A stretch of DNA of 64,000 nucleotides, taken from assembly GCA_964250615.1 (NCBI GenBank), contig CAXUGM010000002.1; one strand, 5' to 3'. Positions within the stretch are counted from its first letter, which is position 1. Each line of letters begins with the position of its first letter. This document shows positions 41,188 through 50,568 of this stretch, in pieces. The notes under the pieces were generated by a model. It was not told the origin of the DNA and did no database searches. It saw nothing but the letters and a program-made list of their open reading frames with translations. The DNA is from Blautia sp900556555. Lineage in GTDB: Bacteria > Bacillota > Clostridia > Lachnospirales > Lachnospiraceae. Position numbers and translations under genes: made by a program.

Positions 41188-41534
41188 GGGCTTGTACTGG
41201 TTTCGACGGGGGTTTTGAAGTTGAGGAAGCCATCCGCAGACTCCGGGACTGCGTACCAACCTGGAAACTAAATATAAACGCAAACAATAAAGTAGCGTTA
41301 GCTGCCTAATTGCAGCTTGTCCGCCCCAGACCACCCGCTGTCTGGGAATCTGGCATCGACCTTGCGGGGCACTTCGTTCTCAAAGCTTTGAGAGAATGGA
41401 AGATTTCATGAAGCTACCAAGTGTCACAGCCTGTTATCCGGCGGTGATGTGAGGGAATGTTAAAAGAATAACTGTGATGGGAGATGCCGCAAGGGATAGA
41501 CTTTCGGACAGGGGTTCGATTCCCCTCAGGTCCA
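41188..41534 (+). ncRNA. ssrA: Transfer-messenger RNA
   Basis: One-piece tmRNA of 347 nt that rescues stalled ribosomes. The 5' end GGGCTTGTACTGGTTTCGACGGGG and the 3' T-arm GGGGTTCGATTCCCC are diagnostic. The acceptor stem pairs GGGCTTG with CAGGTCC (two G-U pairs), discriminator A at 41534. CCA is not encoded, so it must be added. The tag frame ends in GTAGCGTTAGCTGCCTAA; with GCA at 41280 as resume codon the tag is ANNKVALAA. smpB and rnr, whose products act with it, lie at 44045 and 44519. Confidence 0.97.
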
Positions 41535-41541
41535 TACTAAA

Positions 41542-41594
41542 AAAGAGCCATTGAGAAACAGACATTTTATCTTGTTTCCTCAACGGTTCTTTTT
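41542..41594 (+). terminator. Terminator of ssrA
   Basis: A long stem (AAAGAGCC.TTGAG.AAACA with its partner) followed by TTTTTTT. Confidence 0.88.
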
Positions 41595-41607
41595 TTAATA
41601 CACATTT

Positions 41608-42177
41608 CTAACCTTGTGCTATGGCCTCAACCTGTTCTTTGAGCGTTCTATACCCGTTCTCTAAACGGTTTATCCTAATTAAAAGCACTTCCTTCTCATT
41701 CTCCACTTTTAATACTTCATCCAGCTTTCGGCTCAGATTCAGATGTCCTTCCGCAATAATATTAATATTTTTGTTTGTCTCATTTTCAAGTGTCAGCCGA
41801 ATTCCTTGAACGTGCCCTTCTAATTTTCTGGCTTTATCTTGTACGCCTTGCACTTGCTCTTTTAATTCCAGAACTTCTCCTTCTATGCCTTGCACTTGCC
41901 CTTTAAGTCCTAGAACTTCTCCTTTTACGCCTTGCACTTGCTCTTTGAGTTCCAGAACTTCTTCTTCTATGCCTTGCACTTGCCCTTTTAGTTCTCGAAC
42001 TTCTCCTTTTACGCCTTGCACTTGCTCTTTGAGTTCCAGAACTTCTCCTTTTACGCCTTGCACTTGCGCTTTAAGTCCTAGAACTTCTCCTTTTACGTCT
42101 TGAAGTTCCTCTTTTATGGGTTTCATAGAACTATTGAAAATTTCTGCAATGGTCTGAATATCTTGTTTCTCTAACAT
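41608..42177 (-). CDS. Coiled-coil protein with 14-residue tandem repeats
   Basis: A 189-residue protein. An N-terminal segment (MLEKQDIQTIAEIF) is followed by seven or eight 14-residue units of the type VKGEVLELKEQVQG, two heptads each, predicted as a long coiled coil. A conserved-looking C-terminal domain contains NIIAEGHLNLSRKLDEVL. The repeats are almost identical in DNA at exactly 42-bp spacing. ATG 42177 has AGGAGG upstream; the GTG three codons earlier overlaps it. Proteins with the same ends and a variable number of repeats are widespread in Lachnospiraceae, function unknown. Confidence 0.75.
   Translation of the reverse strand: MLEKQDIQTIAEIFNSSMKPIKEELQDVKGEVLGLKAQVQGVKGEVLELKEQVQGVKGEVRELKGQVQGIEEEVLELKEQVQGVKGEVLGLKGQVQGIEGEVLELKEQVQGVQDKARKLEGHVQGIRLTLENETNKNINIIAEGHLNLSRKLDEVLKVENEKEVLLIRINRLENGYRTLKEQVEAIAQG
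41845..42096. repeat. 42-bp coding minisatellite
   Basis: GCCTTGCACTTG recurs at 41845, 41887, 41929, 41971, 42013 and 42055, an exact 42-bp period for six copies with degenerate units at both ends. The period keeps frame and heptad phase, so copy-number change would lengthen or shorten the coil without a frameshift. Confidence 0.9.
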
Positions 42178-42354
42178 ACGTCGCACCTCCTATACAAACA
42201 GCATAACAATAACCTATATTTTTGTATTCTTTTCTGCTACATATGCCAGCGTTCTTGACCACCCACAATGTTACAGATTTCCTCTTTTGTGTTCTGGTTC
42301 TATTGTAACATGTTAGCATATATCTTTCCATTCGCAAAAATTCACAATTTTCCG

Positions 42355-44028
42355 TCAAAAAATCTCTTTCAAATTCTCCACAATCTTCCCAATGACACCG
42401 TCCTTAAATGGTGTTTCCAACCTTGCTTCTTCCAGAAGTTCTGTGTGGAATTTAGAAGCTGACATCTTACATAATTTCAAATAACTTTCCCATGCTGCCT
42501 TGCGGTCTTTGTCCATCCATACCTTGTATTCAAAAGCACAAAGCTGTGCAATGACATAATCAATGTAGTACAATGGATAGCTGTAAATATGATGCTGTTT
42601 CTGCCAGAAGCAGCCTTTTTCAAAGAATTCCAGTCCCTGATAATCAAGATGCGGTTTATATTCCTGTTCCAGTTTTTTCCATACCTGTTTTCTCTCATCT
42701 GGTGTCAGGTTTGGATTGTCATAAATAATATGCTGGAATTCATCTACCATACATCCATAAGGAACGAAGATAACCGCATCTTCCAGATGCATTTTTGTAT
42801 ATGCTTCTGTATTTTTTTCACCAAAGAACAGCTTATACCATGGCTCTGTGAAAAACTCCATGGACATAGAATGGATTTCAGCTGTCTCCATGCCGATATC
42901 TGCATGCTCACGAATCGGGTCTTCTGCTGCCAGATAGCCCTGGAATGCATGTCCGCACTCATGAGTCATTACATCCACATCACCGCTGGTTCCATTAAAA
43001 TTAGCAAAAATAAACGGTGCTTTGTAATCAGGAAGGTAGGTCATATAACCGCCTACTGCCTTTGTTTTTCTTCCAAATACATCCAAAAGTTCATTTCCCA
43101 TCATAAAATCAAAGAAGGTCTTTGTCTCAGGAGATAATTCTTCATACATTTTCTGTCCTGCTGCCAGGATTTCTTCCGGTGTTCCTTCTGGCTGTGGATT
43201 TCCCTCTGGGCCAAAAACAAGCTCATCTGTATAAGAAAGCTCAGAAAGTCCAAGGCGTTCTTTTCTCTTCTCAAAAATACGCTCTGCAAATGGAACCCAT
43301 ACTTCTTTTACCTGTTTTCTCAGGTTTTCGATTTCTTCTCTTCCATAGCAATTTCTCTGCATACGGAGATAACCAAGTGGCGTATAAGTTTCAAATCCCA
43401 GTTTCTGTGCCTGGAGTGTACGGTTTTTCACCAGCTTATCATACAACTCGTCTAATTTTTCACGGATACTCATAAAGAAATCATCCTGCTTTTGTGCTGC
43501 TTTTCTTCGGATTTCTCCATCTTTATTCTTTAGATAAGGAGTCAGAAGTGACAGGTTCAGAGTCTCTCCTTCCCAGTCAATCTTCGCACTTGCAAGCAAT
43601 TTTTCATACTCTGTCGTCAATTCATTTTCTTCCTGCATCAGCGGAATGATTTCAGAAGATACGGATTTCATGGCAATCTCCATATTTTTGAAAGCCACTT
43701 CCCCGATTTTTTCTTCCAGCACACTTCTGTATGGAGATTCAAACAAAAGCTTCTGATATTCCACACAAAGCTGTGAATATTCCGGCACCTGCCTGTCATA
43801 ATAGTTCTGTTCTTCTTCATAAAAAGCATCGGTCGTATCCAGGGTATGGCGGATAGAGCACAGTGTCACCTGGGTCTGCACTCGGTCATTCAATTCATAA
43901 AAGTCTTTATGAATCTCAAACTGTTCCTCTCCATTTTTCGCTGCTTTCAATGCTTCCATCAATTTTTTTAATTCTTCCTTTGTTTTTTCAAAATCCACTC
44001 TTTCATAAGGCATATCTTTAAATTTCAT
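42355..44028 (-). CDS. pepF: M3 family oligoendopeptidase
   Basis: A 557-residue cytosolic zinc metallopeptidase of the thimet/PepF group that trims short peptides. The zinc site is HECGHAFQGY (first His about 356) with the downstream Glu in a helix near 384 (ETAEIHSMSMEF). The N-terminal helical region is full length. It precedes the coiled-coil gene and follows smpB with a 16-bp gap. Confidence 0.93.
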   Translation of the reverse strand: MKFKDMPYERVDFEKTKEELKKLMEALKAAKNGEEQFEIHKDFYELNDRVQTQVTLCSIRHTLDTTDAFYEEEQNYYDRQVPEYSQLCVEYQKLLFESPYRSVLEEKIGEVAFKNMEIAMKSVSSEIIPLMQEENELTTEYEKLLASAKIDWEGETLNLSLLTPYLKNKDGEIRRKAAQKQDDFFMSIREKLDELYDKLVKNRTLQAQKLGFETYTPLGYLRMQRNCYGREEIENLRKQVKEVWVPFAERIFEKRKERLGLSELSYTDELVFGPEGNPQPEGTPEEILAAGQKMYEELSPETKTFFDFMMGNELLDVFGRKTKAVGGYMTYLPDYKAPFIFANFNGTSGDVDVMTHECGHAFQGYLAAEDPIREHADIGMETAEIHSMSMEFFTEPWYKLFFGEKNTEAYTKMHLEDAVIFVPYGCMVDEFQHIIYDNPNLTPDERKQVWKKLEQEYKPHLDYQGLEFFEKGCFWQKQHHIYSYPLYYIDYVIAQLCAFEYKVWMDKDRKAAWESYLKLCKMSASKFHTELLEEARLETPFKDGVIGKIVENLKEIF

Positions 44029-44044
44029 GTTCTGGGCCTCCCTT

Positions 44045-44515
44045 TTAGTATAAATTTTTCACTTTAAATTCTCGTTCTGTTTCTCTTCTCTGATCTTTTT
44101 TGGCAATATCCTGGCGTTTATCATACAGTTTCTTTCCTTTTGCCACACCCATTTCTACTTTCACCAGACTGCCCTTAAAATACACTTTCAAAGGCACAAG
44201 AGTATAACCTTTCTCTCTGATTTTTCCTTCTATTTTTCTGATTTCGTAAGTATGGAGCAAAAGTTTTCTCACCCGCAAAGGATCTTTATTAAAAATATTT
44301 CCTTTTTCATAAGGACTGATATGCATGCCGTAGATAAAAACTTCTCCATGCTCAATCTGGATAAAAGATTCTTTGATACTGCATTTTCCCATTCGCAGGG
44401 ATTTCACTTCCGTACCGGCCAGCTCAATTCCTGCTTCATACGTGTCCTCAATAAAATAATCATGGTATGCTTTTTTATTATTTGCAATCAGACGAATCCC
44501 TGACTCTTTTGCCAT
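44045..44515 (-). CDS. smpB: tmRNA-binding protein SmpB
   Basis: Binds tmRNA and delivers it to stalled ribosomes. At 156 residues it is full length. N-terminus IRLIANNKKAYHDYFIEDTYEAG, central GTEVKSLRMGKCSIKESF, and the basic tail KKLYDKRQDIAKKDQRRETE that threads the mRNA channel. Three bases after rnr, a common order (rnr-smpB). Confidence 0.97.
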   Translation of the reverse strand: MAKESGIRLIANNKKAYHDYFIEDTYEAGIELAGTEVKSLRMGKCSIKESFIQIEHGEVFIYGMHISPYEKGNIFNKDPLRVRKLLLHTYEIRKIEGKIREKGYTLVPLKVYFKGSLVKVEMGVAKGKKLYDKRQDIAKKDQRRETEREFKVKNLY

Positions 44516-44518
44516 GAC

Positions 44519-46726
44519 TTATTCCTCCCTTTCTAAAATAAAATCAATGCTTTTTGTCTTCACATCTGCATCTTCTACTCTTACACGGACTTTTTGTCCC
44601 ATAGCATAAACCTTTTTCGTCATATCACCTTTCATCAGATAATGCTCCCGGTCATAACTATAGTAATCATCCGTCATGGTATTTACATGAACCAGTCCTT
44701 CCACGGTATTCTCCAATTCCACATATAAGCCCCACTCCGTAACACCGGAAATAATGCCTTCGAAACTTTCACCGATGTGCTGTTTCATGTATTCTGCTTT
44801 CTTCATTTTCACGGTTTCCCGTTCTACCTCTTCTGCTCTGCGTTCCATGGCACTGGATTGTCTTCCTACTTCTTCTAGTATCTGGTCATAATGGCGGATT
44901 TTAGAATCTGTCATTTTCCCTCTGATATTTTCTTTGATAATCCGGTGAATCTGCAAATCAGGATATCTCCTGATGGGTGAAGTAAAATGGCAGTAATACT
45001 TGGCCGCCAGTCCAAAGTGCCCACTACAGTCCACCGTATATTTTGCCTGTTTCATAGAGCGGAGTATGATTCTGGACAGGAAAGGCTGACATTCCATGCC
45101 CTCCAATTCTTTCAGTATCTTCTGGATTTCTTTTGGTGATATCTCTTCTTTTGCTTTCTTCACCTTAATTCCTGCCTGATGGACCAGTGCAAGAGCAGCC
45201 TCCATCTTTTCTGCATCCGGCGTCTCATGTGTCCGGTAGAGAAACGGAAGTCCCAAAAGAGCATATTCCTCTGCTACCGTCTCATTTGCTGTCAGCATAA
45301 AGTCTTCGATCAGTTCTGTTGCAATGTTATGTTCATAGGCATAGATTTCTACAGGTTTTCCCATTTCATCTAATCTTATTTTACTCTCTGGGAAATCAAA
45401 ATCAATAGAGCCACGTTTTTTTCTGCGTTTTCGTAAAATCTGCGACAATTCCATCATCTGGAAAAACATGGGAACAAATTCCCGGTACTTTTCCGTAACC
45501 TGGGCATCCTCTTCCAGCAGGATTTTCTTTACATCTGTGTAGGTCATACGCTCATTTACACGAATTACAGTCTCAACGATTTTATGAGAAACTACTTTTC
45601 CCTTCTCATCAATATCCATGAGGCAGCTCAGTGCCAGACGGTCCTCTCCTGCATTAAGAGAACAGATTCCATTGGAAAGTTTCTTTGGAAGCATTGGGAT
45701 AACACGGTCCACCAGATAAACACTGGTGCCACGTTTCAGTGCTTCTTTGTCTAAAGCACTGCTGTACTGCACATAATTGCTTACGTCTGCAATATGCACG
45801 CCCAAATGGTAAAGATTTCCCTCTTTTGTAAGAGATACTGCATCGTCTAAGTCCTTGGCGTCTTCTCCGTCAATAGTCACCATAACCATATCTCGCAAAT
45901 CAGTTCTTCCGTAGAAATCTCCTTCATTTAATGTTTCTTTAATTCTATCTGCCTGATTGGAAACCCTTTCCGGAAATTCCATTGGCAAATCATAGCTTTT
46001 TGCTACACAGAGTACATCCAGTCCCTTATCCCCCGGTTTTCCAAGTATTTCTACAACCTTTCCTTCCGGAGATTTGTTTTTAGAACCAAAATCTTTAATC
46101 TTTACTAAAACCTTGTCCCTGTTTTCTGCATCCATGGATTTCCCTTGTGGGATAAAGATATCACGAAGAAACCGCTGATTGTCCGGCACTACAAAACCAA
46201 ATCCAGCGGACTTCTCGTATGTTCCCACGATTTCTTCCATTCCACGTTCCAGGACTTTTGCCACCGTACCTTCACAACGTTTTCCTTCTTTTTCTTCTCT
46301 GGTAACTACCACTTGTACCCGGTCACCATGAAAAGCAGAACCCACGCTCTCTTCCGGTATAAAAATATCCCTGGCACCTTCTGCTTCTTCTACCTGAACA
46401 AAACCAAAACCCTTGGGATGGCTGATGAATGTCCCTGTATAACAGTGCCCTTTTTTCCAGGTTTCCGGCTTTGCTGTATCACGTTCTTTTACACGTTCTT
46501 TTTTCTTCTCTGTATTCCGGATTGCTTCATAACGTCCTCTTTTATTGATGCTGATCTTCCCTTCCTCCAGCAAAAGATCCAGGACTTTATGAAGTTCTTC
46601 TCTCTTTCCTACCGGAATCTGAAGTAAAATCGCAAGCTCCTTTGCTCTCATGGGCTGATATTCTTTGCAGCACATGATTTCATAGAGCATCTTCTTTTTT
46701 TTCTTTAAATGCTGGTTTTTCTTCAT
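44519..46726 (-). CDS. rnr: Ribonuclease R
   Basis: A 735-residue 3'-5' exoribonuclease that degrades structured RNA, including defective messages released by tmRNA. An N-terminal helix-turn-helix-like region (about 1-70) and two cold-shock domains (about 85-230) precede the RNB catalytic domain (about 255-590), with the acidic cluster TIDGEDAKDLDDAVSL. A C-terminal S1 domain (about 645-730) follows. Full length. The ATG has AGGAGG upstream. Confidence 0.96.
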   Translation of the reverse strand: MKKNQHLKKKKKMLYEIMCCKEYQPMRAKELAILLQIPVGKREELHKVLDLLLEEGKISINKRGRYEAIRNTEKKKERVKERDTAKPETWKKGHCYTGTFISHPKGFGFVQVEEAEGARDIFIPEESVGSAFHGDRVQVVVTREEKEGKRCEGTVAKVLERGMEEIVGTYEKSAGFGFVVPDNQRFLRDIFIPQGKSMDAENRDKVLVKIKDFGSKNKSPEGKVVEILGKPGDKGLDVLCVAKSYDLPMEFPERVSNQADRIKETLNEGDFYGRTDLRDMVMVTIDGEDAKDLDDAVSLTKEGNLYHLGVHIADVSNYVQYSSALDKEALKRGTSVYLVDRVIPMLPKKLSNGICSLNAGEDRLALSCLMDIDEKGKVVSHKIVETVIRVNERMTYTDVKKILLEEDAQVTEKYREFVPMFFQMMELSQILRKRRKKRGSIDFDFPESKIRLDEMGKPVEIYAYEHNIATELIEDFMLTANETVAEEYALLGLPFLYRTHETPDAEKMEAALALVHQAGIKVKKAKEEISPKEIQKILKELEGMECQPFLSRIILRSMKQAKYTVDCSGHFGLAAKYYCHFTSPIRRYPDLQIHRIIKENIRGKMTDSKIRHYDQILEEVGRQSSAMERRAEEVERETVKMKKAEYMKQHIGESFEGIISGVTEWGLYVELENTVEGLVHVNTMTDDYYSYDREHYLMKGDMTKKVYAMGQKVRVRVEDADVKTKSIDFILEREE

Positions 46727-46790
46727 GTCTACCTCCTAATGTCTGCGGAGCATTTTTATATCACAAGAAGTAATTTCCTATGATATAAAG

Positions 46791-46820
46791 ATGACACCCT
46801 TGCTGGTGCAAGAGTGTCAT
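46791..46820 (-). terminator. Terminator after secG
   Basis: ATGACACTCTTGC pairs with GCAAGGGTGTCAT on the minus strand, followed by CTTTATATC. It would reduce read-through from secG into rnr. Confidence 0.8.
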
Positions 46821-46822
46821 GA

Positions 46823-47059
46823 TTAAAAGTTCAGATTTAATACTAATGCAAGCACAAAGAACAGGACTCCCATAATCTTTGTCACTTTTACTAAAGTACC
46901 TTCCATAGAGCGTCCTTTGTTTTTGCCCCAGTAGGTATCTGCCATACCGGCAATACTTCCTAATCCCTGTGATTTTCCTTCCTGCATCAGAATAATCACA
47001 GACAGTCCGATACAATCTATTACAAAAAGTATTGTAAGCACAGTTCTTAATATTTCCAC
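46823..47059 (-). CDS. secG: Protein-export membrane protein SecG
   Basis: A 78-residue translocon subunit with two membrane helices (about 3-22 and 55-76) and the conserved loop LMQEGKSQGLGSIAG between them. It starts with GTG at 47059 after AGGAGGTG. The order eno-secG-rnr-smpB is common in Firmicutes. Confidence 0.95.
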   Translation of the reverse strand: MEILRTVLTILFVIDCIGLSVIILMQEGKSQGLGSIAGMADTYWGKNKGRSMEGTLVKVTKIMGVLFFVLALVLNLNF

Positions 47060-47114
47060 GGTTACACCTCCTAATTATCAAGCATTTCAAGTGTAACACA
47101 GGAAAGGCCAGATT

Positions 47115-48446
47115 TCAACTGTTATTTTTTGCAGCAAAGGGATTTTCGTAAATGGCAAGATCTCCCAGCGTGTCCTCAATGGCAAGCAAACGGTTATATT
47201 TTGCAGTACGTTCACCTCTGCACGGTGCACCAGTCTTAATCTGCCCGGCATTGACAGCCACCGCCAGGTCTGCCAGGAAAGTGTCCTCACTCTCCCCTGA
47301 CCTGTGGGAAATCACAGTCGTATAGCCCGCTTTCTGTGCCCGTTCCACTGCCGCCATGGATTCAGAAAGGGTTCCAATCTGATTTACTTTTACCAGAATA
47401 GAATTTCCTGCTCCCTCTGAGATTCCTTTTTCCAGGCGTTTTTCATTGGTCACAAACAGATCATCACCGACTAGCTGGACTTTTTCTCCCAGCCTTTTGG
47501 TCATGGTTTTCCATCCTTCCCAATCTTCCTCGTGTAAACCATCCTCAATGGATACCAGAGGAAATTCTTTGATCAAGTTCTCATAGTAATTCACCATTTC
47601 ATCAGCAGTCCGTATGACTTTCTCTCCGTTCATAGAAGATTCTCCCGGAAAATAATAGGCTTTTTCCTGTTCATCGTACAGTTCACTGGCTGCTGCATCC
47701 ATGGCAAAACATATATCCTGACCTGGCTGATAACCAGCCTCTTCCACTGCTTTTTCCATAAGCTCCAGCACCTTTCTGGCCCCTTTGATATCCGGGGCGA
47801 AACCGCCTTCATCTCCCACTGCGGTAGACAATCCGTTCTTTTTCAAGATTTCTTTTAGCTTATGATATACCTCTGTACACATCCGAAGCCCTTCCCTGAA
47901 ACAGCAGGCTCCTGTTGGCATGAGCATAAATTCCTGAAAATCCACTGTGTTATCCGCATGTTTTCCCCCGTTTAAAATATTCATCATGGGAACTGGCATT
48001 CTTCTGGCGTTCACTCCCCCCAGATATTGATACAGGGGAATTCTAAGAGCTTTTGCTGCCGCATCTGCTGCTGCCAGAGAAACACTCAGGATTGCATTTG
48101 CACCAAGCTTTTCTTTGTTTTCTGTTCCGTCTGCTTCAAGAAGAAGACGGTCAATCCATCCCTGTCTCAGGACATTCTCTCCCAGAACAGTATCTGCCAG
48201 TTTTGTATTCACATGCTCTACTGCTCTTTGCACGCCCAGTCCCAGATACCGCTTCTCCTGATCTCTTAGCTCTATGGCTTCAAACTTTCCTGTGGATGCA
48301 CCCGAGGGCACAATAGCTCTCCCTGTAGAACCTTCTCTTCCTACAATCCCTTCTCCCACGGTCACTTCCGCTTCTACTGTAGGATTTCCTCTGGAATCCA
48401 GAACTTCTCTTGCGTACACGCTTCTGATGGGTATATAACGGTTCAT
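47115..48446 (-). CDS. eno: Enolase
   Basis: Dehydrates 2-phosphoglycerate to phosphoenolpyruvate in glycolysis. A 443-residue enzyme: N-terminal VYAREVLDSRGNPTVEAEV, active-site loop SGASTGKFEA, Mg ligands in AMDAAASELY, SIEDGLHEEDWEGW and LVGDDLFVTN, and late ISHRSGESEDTFLADLAV. ATG 48446 is chosen for its AGGAGG; an upstream in-frame extension lacks likeness. Confidence 0.97.
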   Translation of the reverse strand: MNRYIPIRSVYAREVLDSRGNPTVEAEVTVGEGIVGREGSTGRAIVPSGASTGKFEAIELRDQEKRYLGLGVQRAVEHVNTKLADTVLGENVLRQGWIDRLLLEADGTENKEKLGANAILSVSLAAADAAAKALRIPLYQYLGGVNARRMPVPMMNILNGGKHADNTVDFQEFMLMPTGACCFREGLRMCTEVYHKLKEILKKNGLSTAVGDEGGFAPDIKGARKVLELMEKAVEEAGYQPGQDICFAMDAAASELYDEQEKAYYFPGESSMNGEKVIRTADEMVNYYENLIKEFPLVSIEDGLHEEDWEGWKTMTKRLGEKVQLVGDDLFVTNEKRLEKGISEGAGNSILVKVNQIGTLSESMAAVERAQKAGYTTVISHRSGESEDTFLADLAVAVNAGQIKTGAPCRGERTAKYNRLLAIEDTLGDLAIYENPFAAKNNS

Positions 48447-48605
48447 AGCGATTACCTCCTGATTTTCTGTTTTCCCATCTTTTGTATGCCCGCAGAATCT
48501 ATGGCTGCTTTTTCTTTTGTTATTGTTTACTGTTTCCTGATTCTTGGATTCCATGCGAAGATATCTAAACCAAAAGCGGAAAAAAATGCCGTTTCATTAA
48601 AATTT

Positions 48606-48824
48606 TTAATATTCCTTTTCTATTTCTCTCTGTATATCATACATTGTCTTAAATTTCTCAAGATCTTCTGAATTTCTAATTAGCATAACCTCTTCAAATT
48701 TCCCTGTATGAATATCTTTAAAACCAGCAACCTGTTCTCCATTGCAAATGCTTGCCTTTATGACAGGCTTTTGAATTTTGTCATCGTATGACTGTAGCTT
48801 CGTTTTCTTCTTAAATAATCCCAT
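48606..48824 (-). CDS. Conserved small protein, 72 residues
   Basis: A 72-residue soluble protein (MGLFKKKTKLQSYDDKIQKP...) with a Lys-rich start, a central beta region (ICNGEQVAGFKDIHTGKFEEV) and a C-terminal helix ending REIEKEY. Homologous short proteins occur widely in clostridia, sometimes with unreliable enzyme names; no function is known to me. ATG 48824 has TGGAGGAAA upstream; a longer reading is unlikely. Follows gpmI's terminator on the same strand from its own start. Confidence 0.7.
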   Translation of the reverse strand: MGLFKKKTKLQSYDDKIQKPVIKASICNGEQVAGFKDIHTGKFEEVMLIRNSEDLEKFKTMYDIQREIEKEY

Positions 48825-48850
48825 GATTATTTTTCCTCCATCGATATAGA

Positions 48851-48890
48851 AAGACCTTGAGAGGCATTTTTCTGTACTTCTCAAGGTCTT
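48851..48890. terminator. Terminator after gpmI
   Basis: A 12-bp stem AAGACCTTGAGA (48851-48862) with TCTCAAGGTCTT (48879-48890). Confidence 0.85.
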
Positions 48891-48920
48891 ATTCTTTCAG
48901 TATATCAAATTTTTCACTCT

Positions 48921-50462
48921 TTATTTTTTAATCAGCAAAGATTTTCCTGTCATTTCTTCCGGCTGTTCCATTCCCATTAATTCAATGAGTGTTGGAGCAA
49001 TGTCTGCCAGGCATCCGCCTTCACGAAGTGTATAAGCAGGATCTGCATTGACTAAGATAAATGGTACAGGATTTGTGGTGTGTGCAGTAAATGGAGCACC
49101 TGTTTCATAGTCTAAAAGCTGCTCTGCATTTCCGTGGTCTGCACAGATAAACATCTGTCCGTTTACTTCTTTGACTGCTTCTACTGCTTTTCCTACACAT
49201 TCATCCACAGCTTCTACTGCTTTGACTGCTGCTGCCTCAACACCTGTATGGCCTACCATATCCGGGTTCGCAAAGTTAATGATAATCACATCGTATTTAT
49301 CAGATTTGATTGCTTCTACCAGTTTATCGCAAACTTCATATGCACTCATCTCCGGTTTCAGGTCATAAGTAGCTACCTTTGGAGATTTTACCAGGATTCT
49401 GTCTTCTCCTTCATTTGGTTCTTCTACACCACCATTGAAGAAGAAGGTAACATGAGCATATTTTTCTGTTTCCGCAATACGAGCCTGTTTCAGACCGTGT
49501 GCTGCCAGATATTCACCAAAGGTATTGTTGATGGATACTTTATGGAAAGCAACATCTTTGTTCGGAATGGTTGGATCATACTCTGTAAAGCATACATAAG
49601 TCAGATCCAGTCTTTCTCCTCTGTCAAAGCCCTGGAAATCATCGTCACAGAAAGCTCTTGTGATTTCTCTTGCACGGTCAGGACGGAAGTTGAAGAAAAT
49701 CACAGAATCTTTGTCCTGAATTCTTCCTACTGGTTTGCCATCTCTTACAACTACGGTAGGCATAACAAATTCATCTGTTTTTTCAGCTTCATAAGATTCT
49801 TTAATCGCACATACAGGACACTCAGCCTGTACACCTTCGCCTTTTGTCAGTGCTTTATACGCAAGTTCTACACGGTCCCAGCGGTTATCACGGTCCATTG
49901 CATAGTAACGTCCCATAACAGAAACGACTTCTCCTACGCCCAGTTCTTCCATTTTGTCACAGAGTGCCTGCACATAACCGGCTCCGCCTGTCGGAGGTGT
50001 ATCTCTTCCATCCAGGAAACAATGAACATAAACTTTTTCCAGTCCTTCTCTTTTTGCCAGTTCCAGAAGGCCATAAACATGTGTCAGATGGCTATGCACA
50101 CCACCGTCTGATACCAGACCAAATAAATGAAGTGCAGAATCATTTGCTTTTGCATTTCTTACCGCTTTTAATAAAGCTTCGTTTTCAAAGAATACACCAT
50201 CCTGGATTTCTTTGGTAATTCTTGTCAGCTCCTGATACACAATACGTCCTGCACCCATGTTCAGATGTCCTACTTCTGAGTTTCCCATCTGTCCATCCGG
50301 AAGTCCTACTGCCATACCGCTGGCATTTCCTTTTACAAACGGGCATTCAGCCATTAATTTGTCCATAACAGGAGTTTTTCCTTCGCACACTGCATTAGCT
50401 TCACACTTTTCATTTAATCCATATCCATCCAGAATCATTAATACTGTAGGTTTTTTATTCAT
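48921..50462 (-). CDS. gpmI: 2,3-bisphosphoglycerate-independent phosphoglycerate mutase
   Basis: Interconverts 3- and 2-phosphoglycerate. A 513-residue alkaline-phosphatase-superfamily enzyme: first metal Asp in VLMILDGYGLN, phospho-Ser in QMGNSEVGHLNMGAG (about 63), FLDGRDTPP, and late metal ligands in NFANPDMVGHTG and CADHGNAEQ. Full length and monocistronic, flanked by terminators. Confidence 0.97.
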   Translation of the reverse strand: MNKKPTVLMILDGYGLNEKCEANAVCEGKTPVMDKLMAECPFVKGNASGMAVGLPDGQMGNSEVGHLNMGAGRIVYQELTRITKEIQDGVFFENEALLKAVRNAKANDSALHLFGLVSDGGVHSHLTHVYGLLELAKREGLEKVYVHCFLDGRDTPPTGGAGYVQALCDKMEELGVGEVVSVMGRYYAMDRDNRWDRVELAYKALTKGEGVQAECPVCAIKESYEAEKTDEFVMPTVVVRDGKPVGRIQDKDSVIFFNFRPDRAREITRAFCDDDFQGFDRGERLDLTYVCFTEYDPTIPNKDVAFHKVSINNTFGEYLAAHGLKQARIAETEKYAHVTFFFNGGVEEPNEGEDRILVKSPKVATYDLKPEMSAYEVCDKLVEAIKSDKYDVIIINFANPDMVGHTGVEAAAVKAVEAVDECVGKAVEAVKEVNGQMFICADHGNAEQLLDYETGAPFTAHTTNPVPFILVNADPAYTLREGGCLADIAPTLIELMGMEQPEEMTGKSLLIKK

Positions 50463-50490
50463 AATTGTCTCCCTTCTCTTGTATAAAAAT

Positions 50491-50559
50491 ACCGATTCCC
50501 TTTCGTGTGAGAATCTGTCTTATTTCCAAAGACATTTTATCACGAAACCTGGAATCGGT
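50491..50559 (-). terminator. Terminator after the amino-acid ABC operon
   Basis: ACCGATTCC and GGAATCGGT close a long imperfect hairpin, followed on the minus strand by ATTTTTAT. Confidence 0.7.
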
Positions 50560-50568
50560 AAATAGCTT

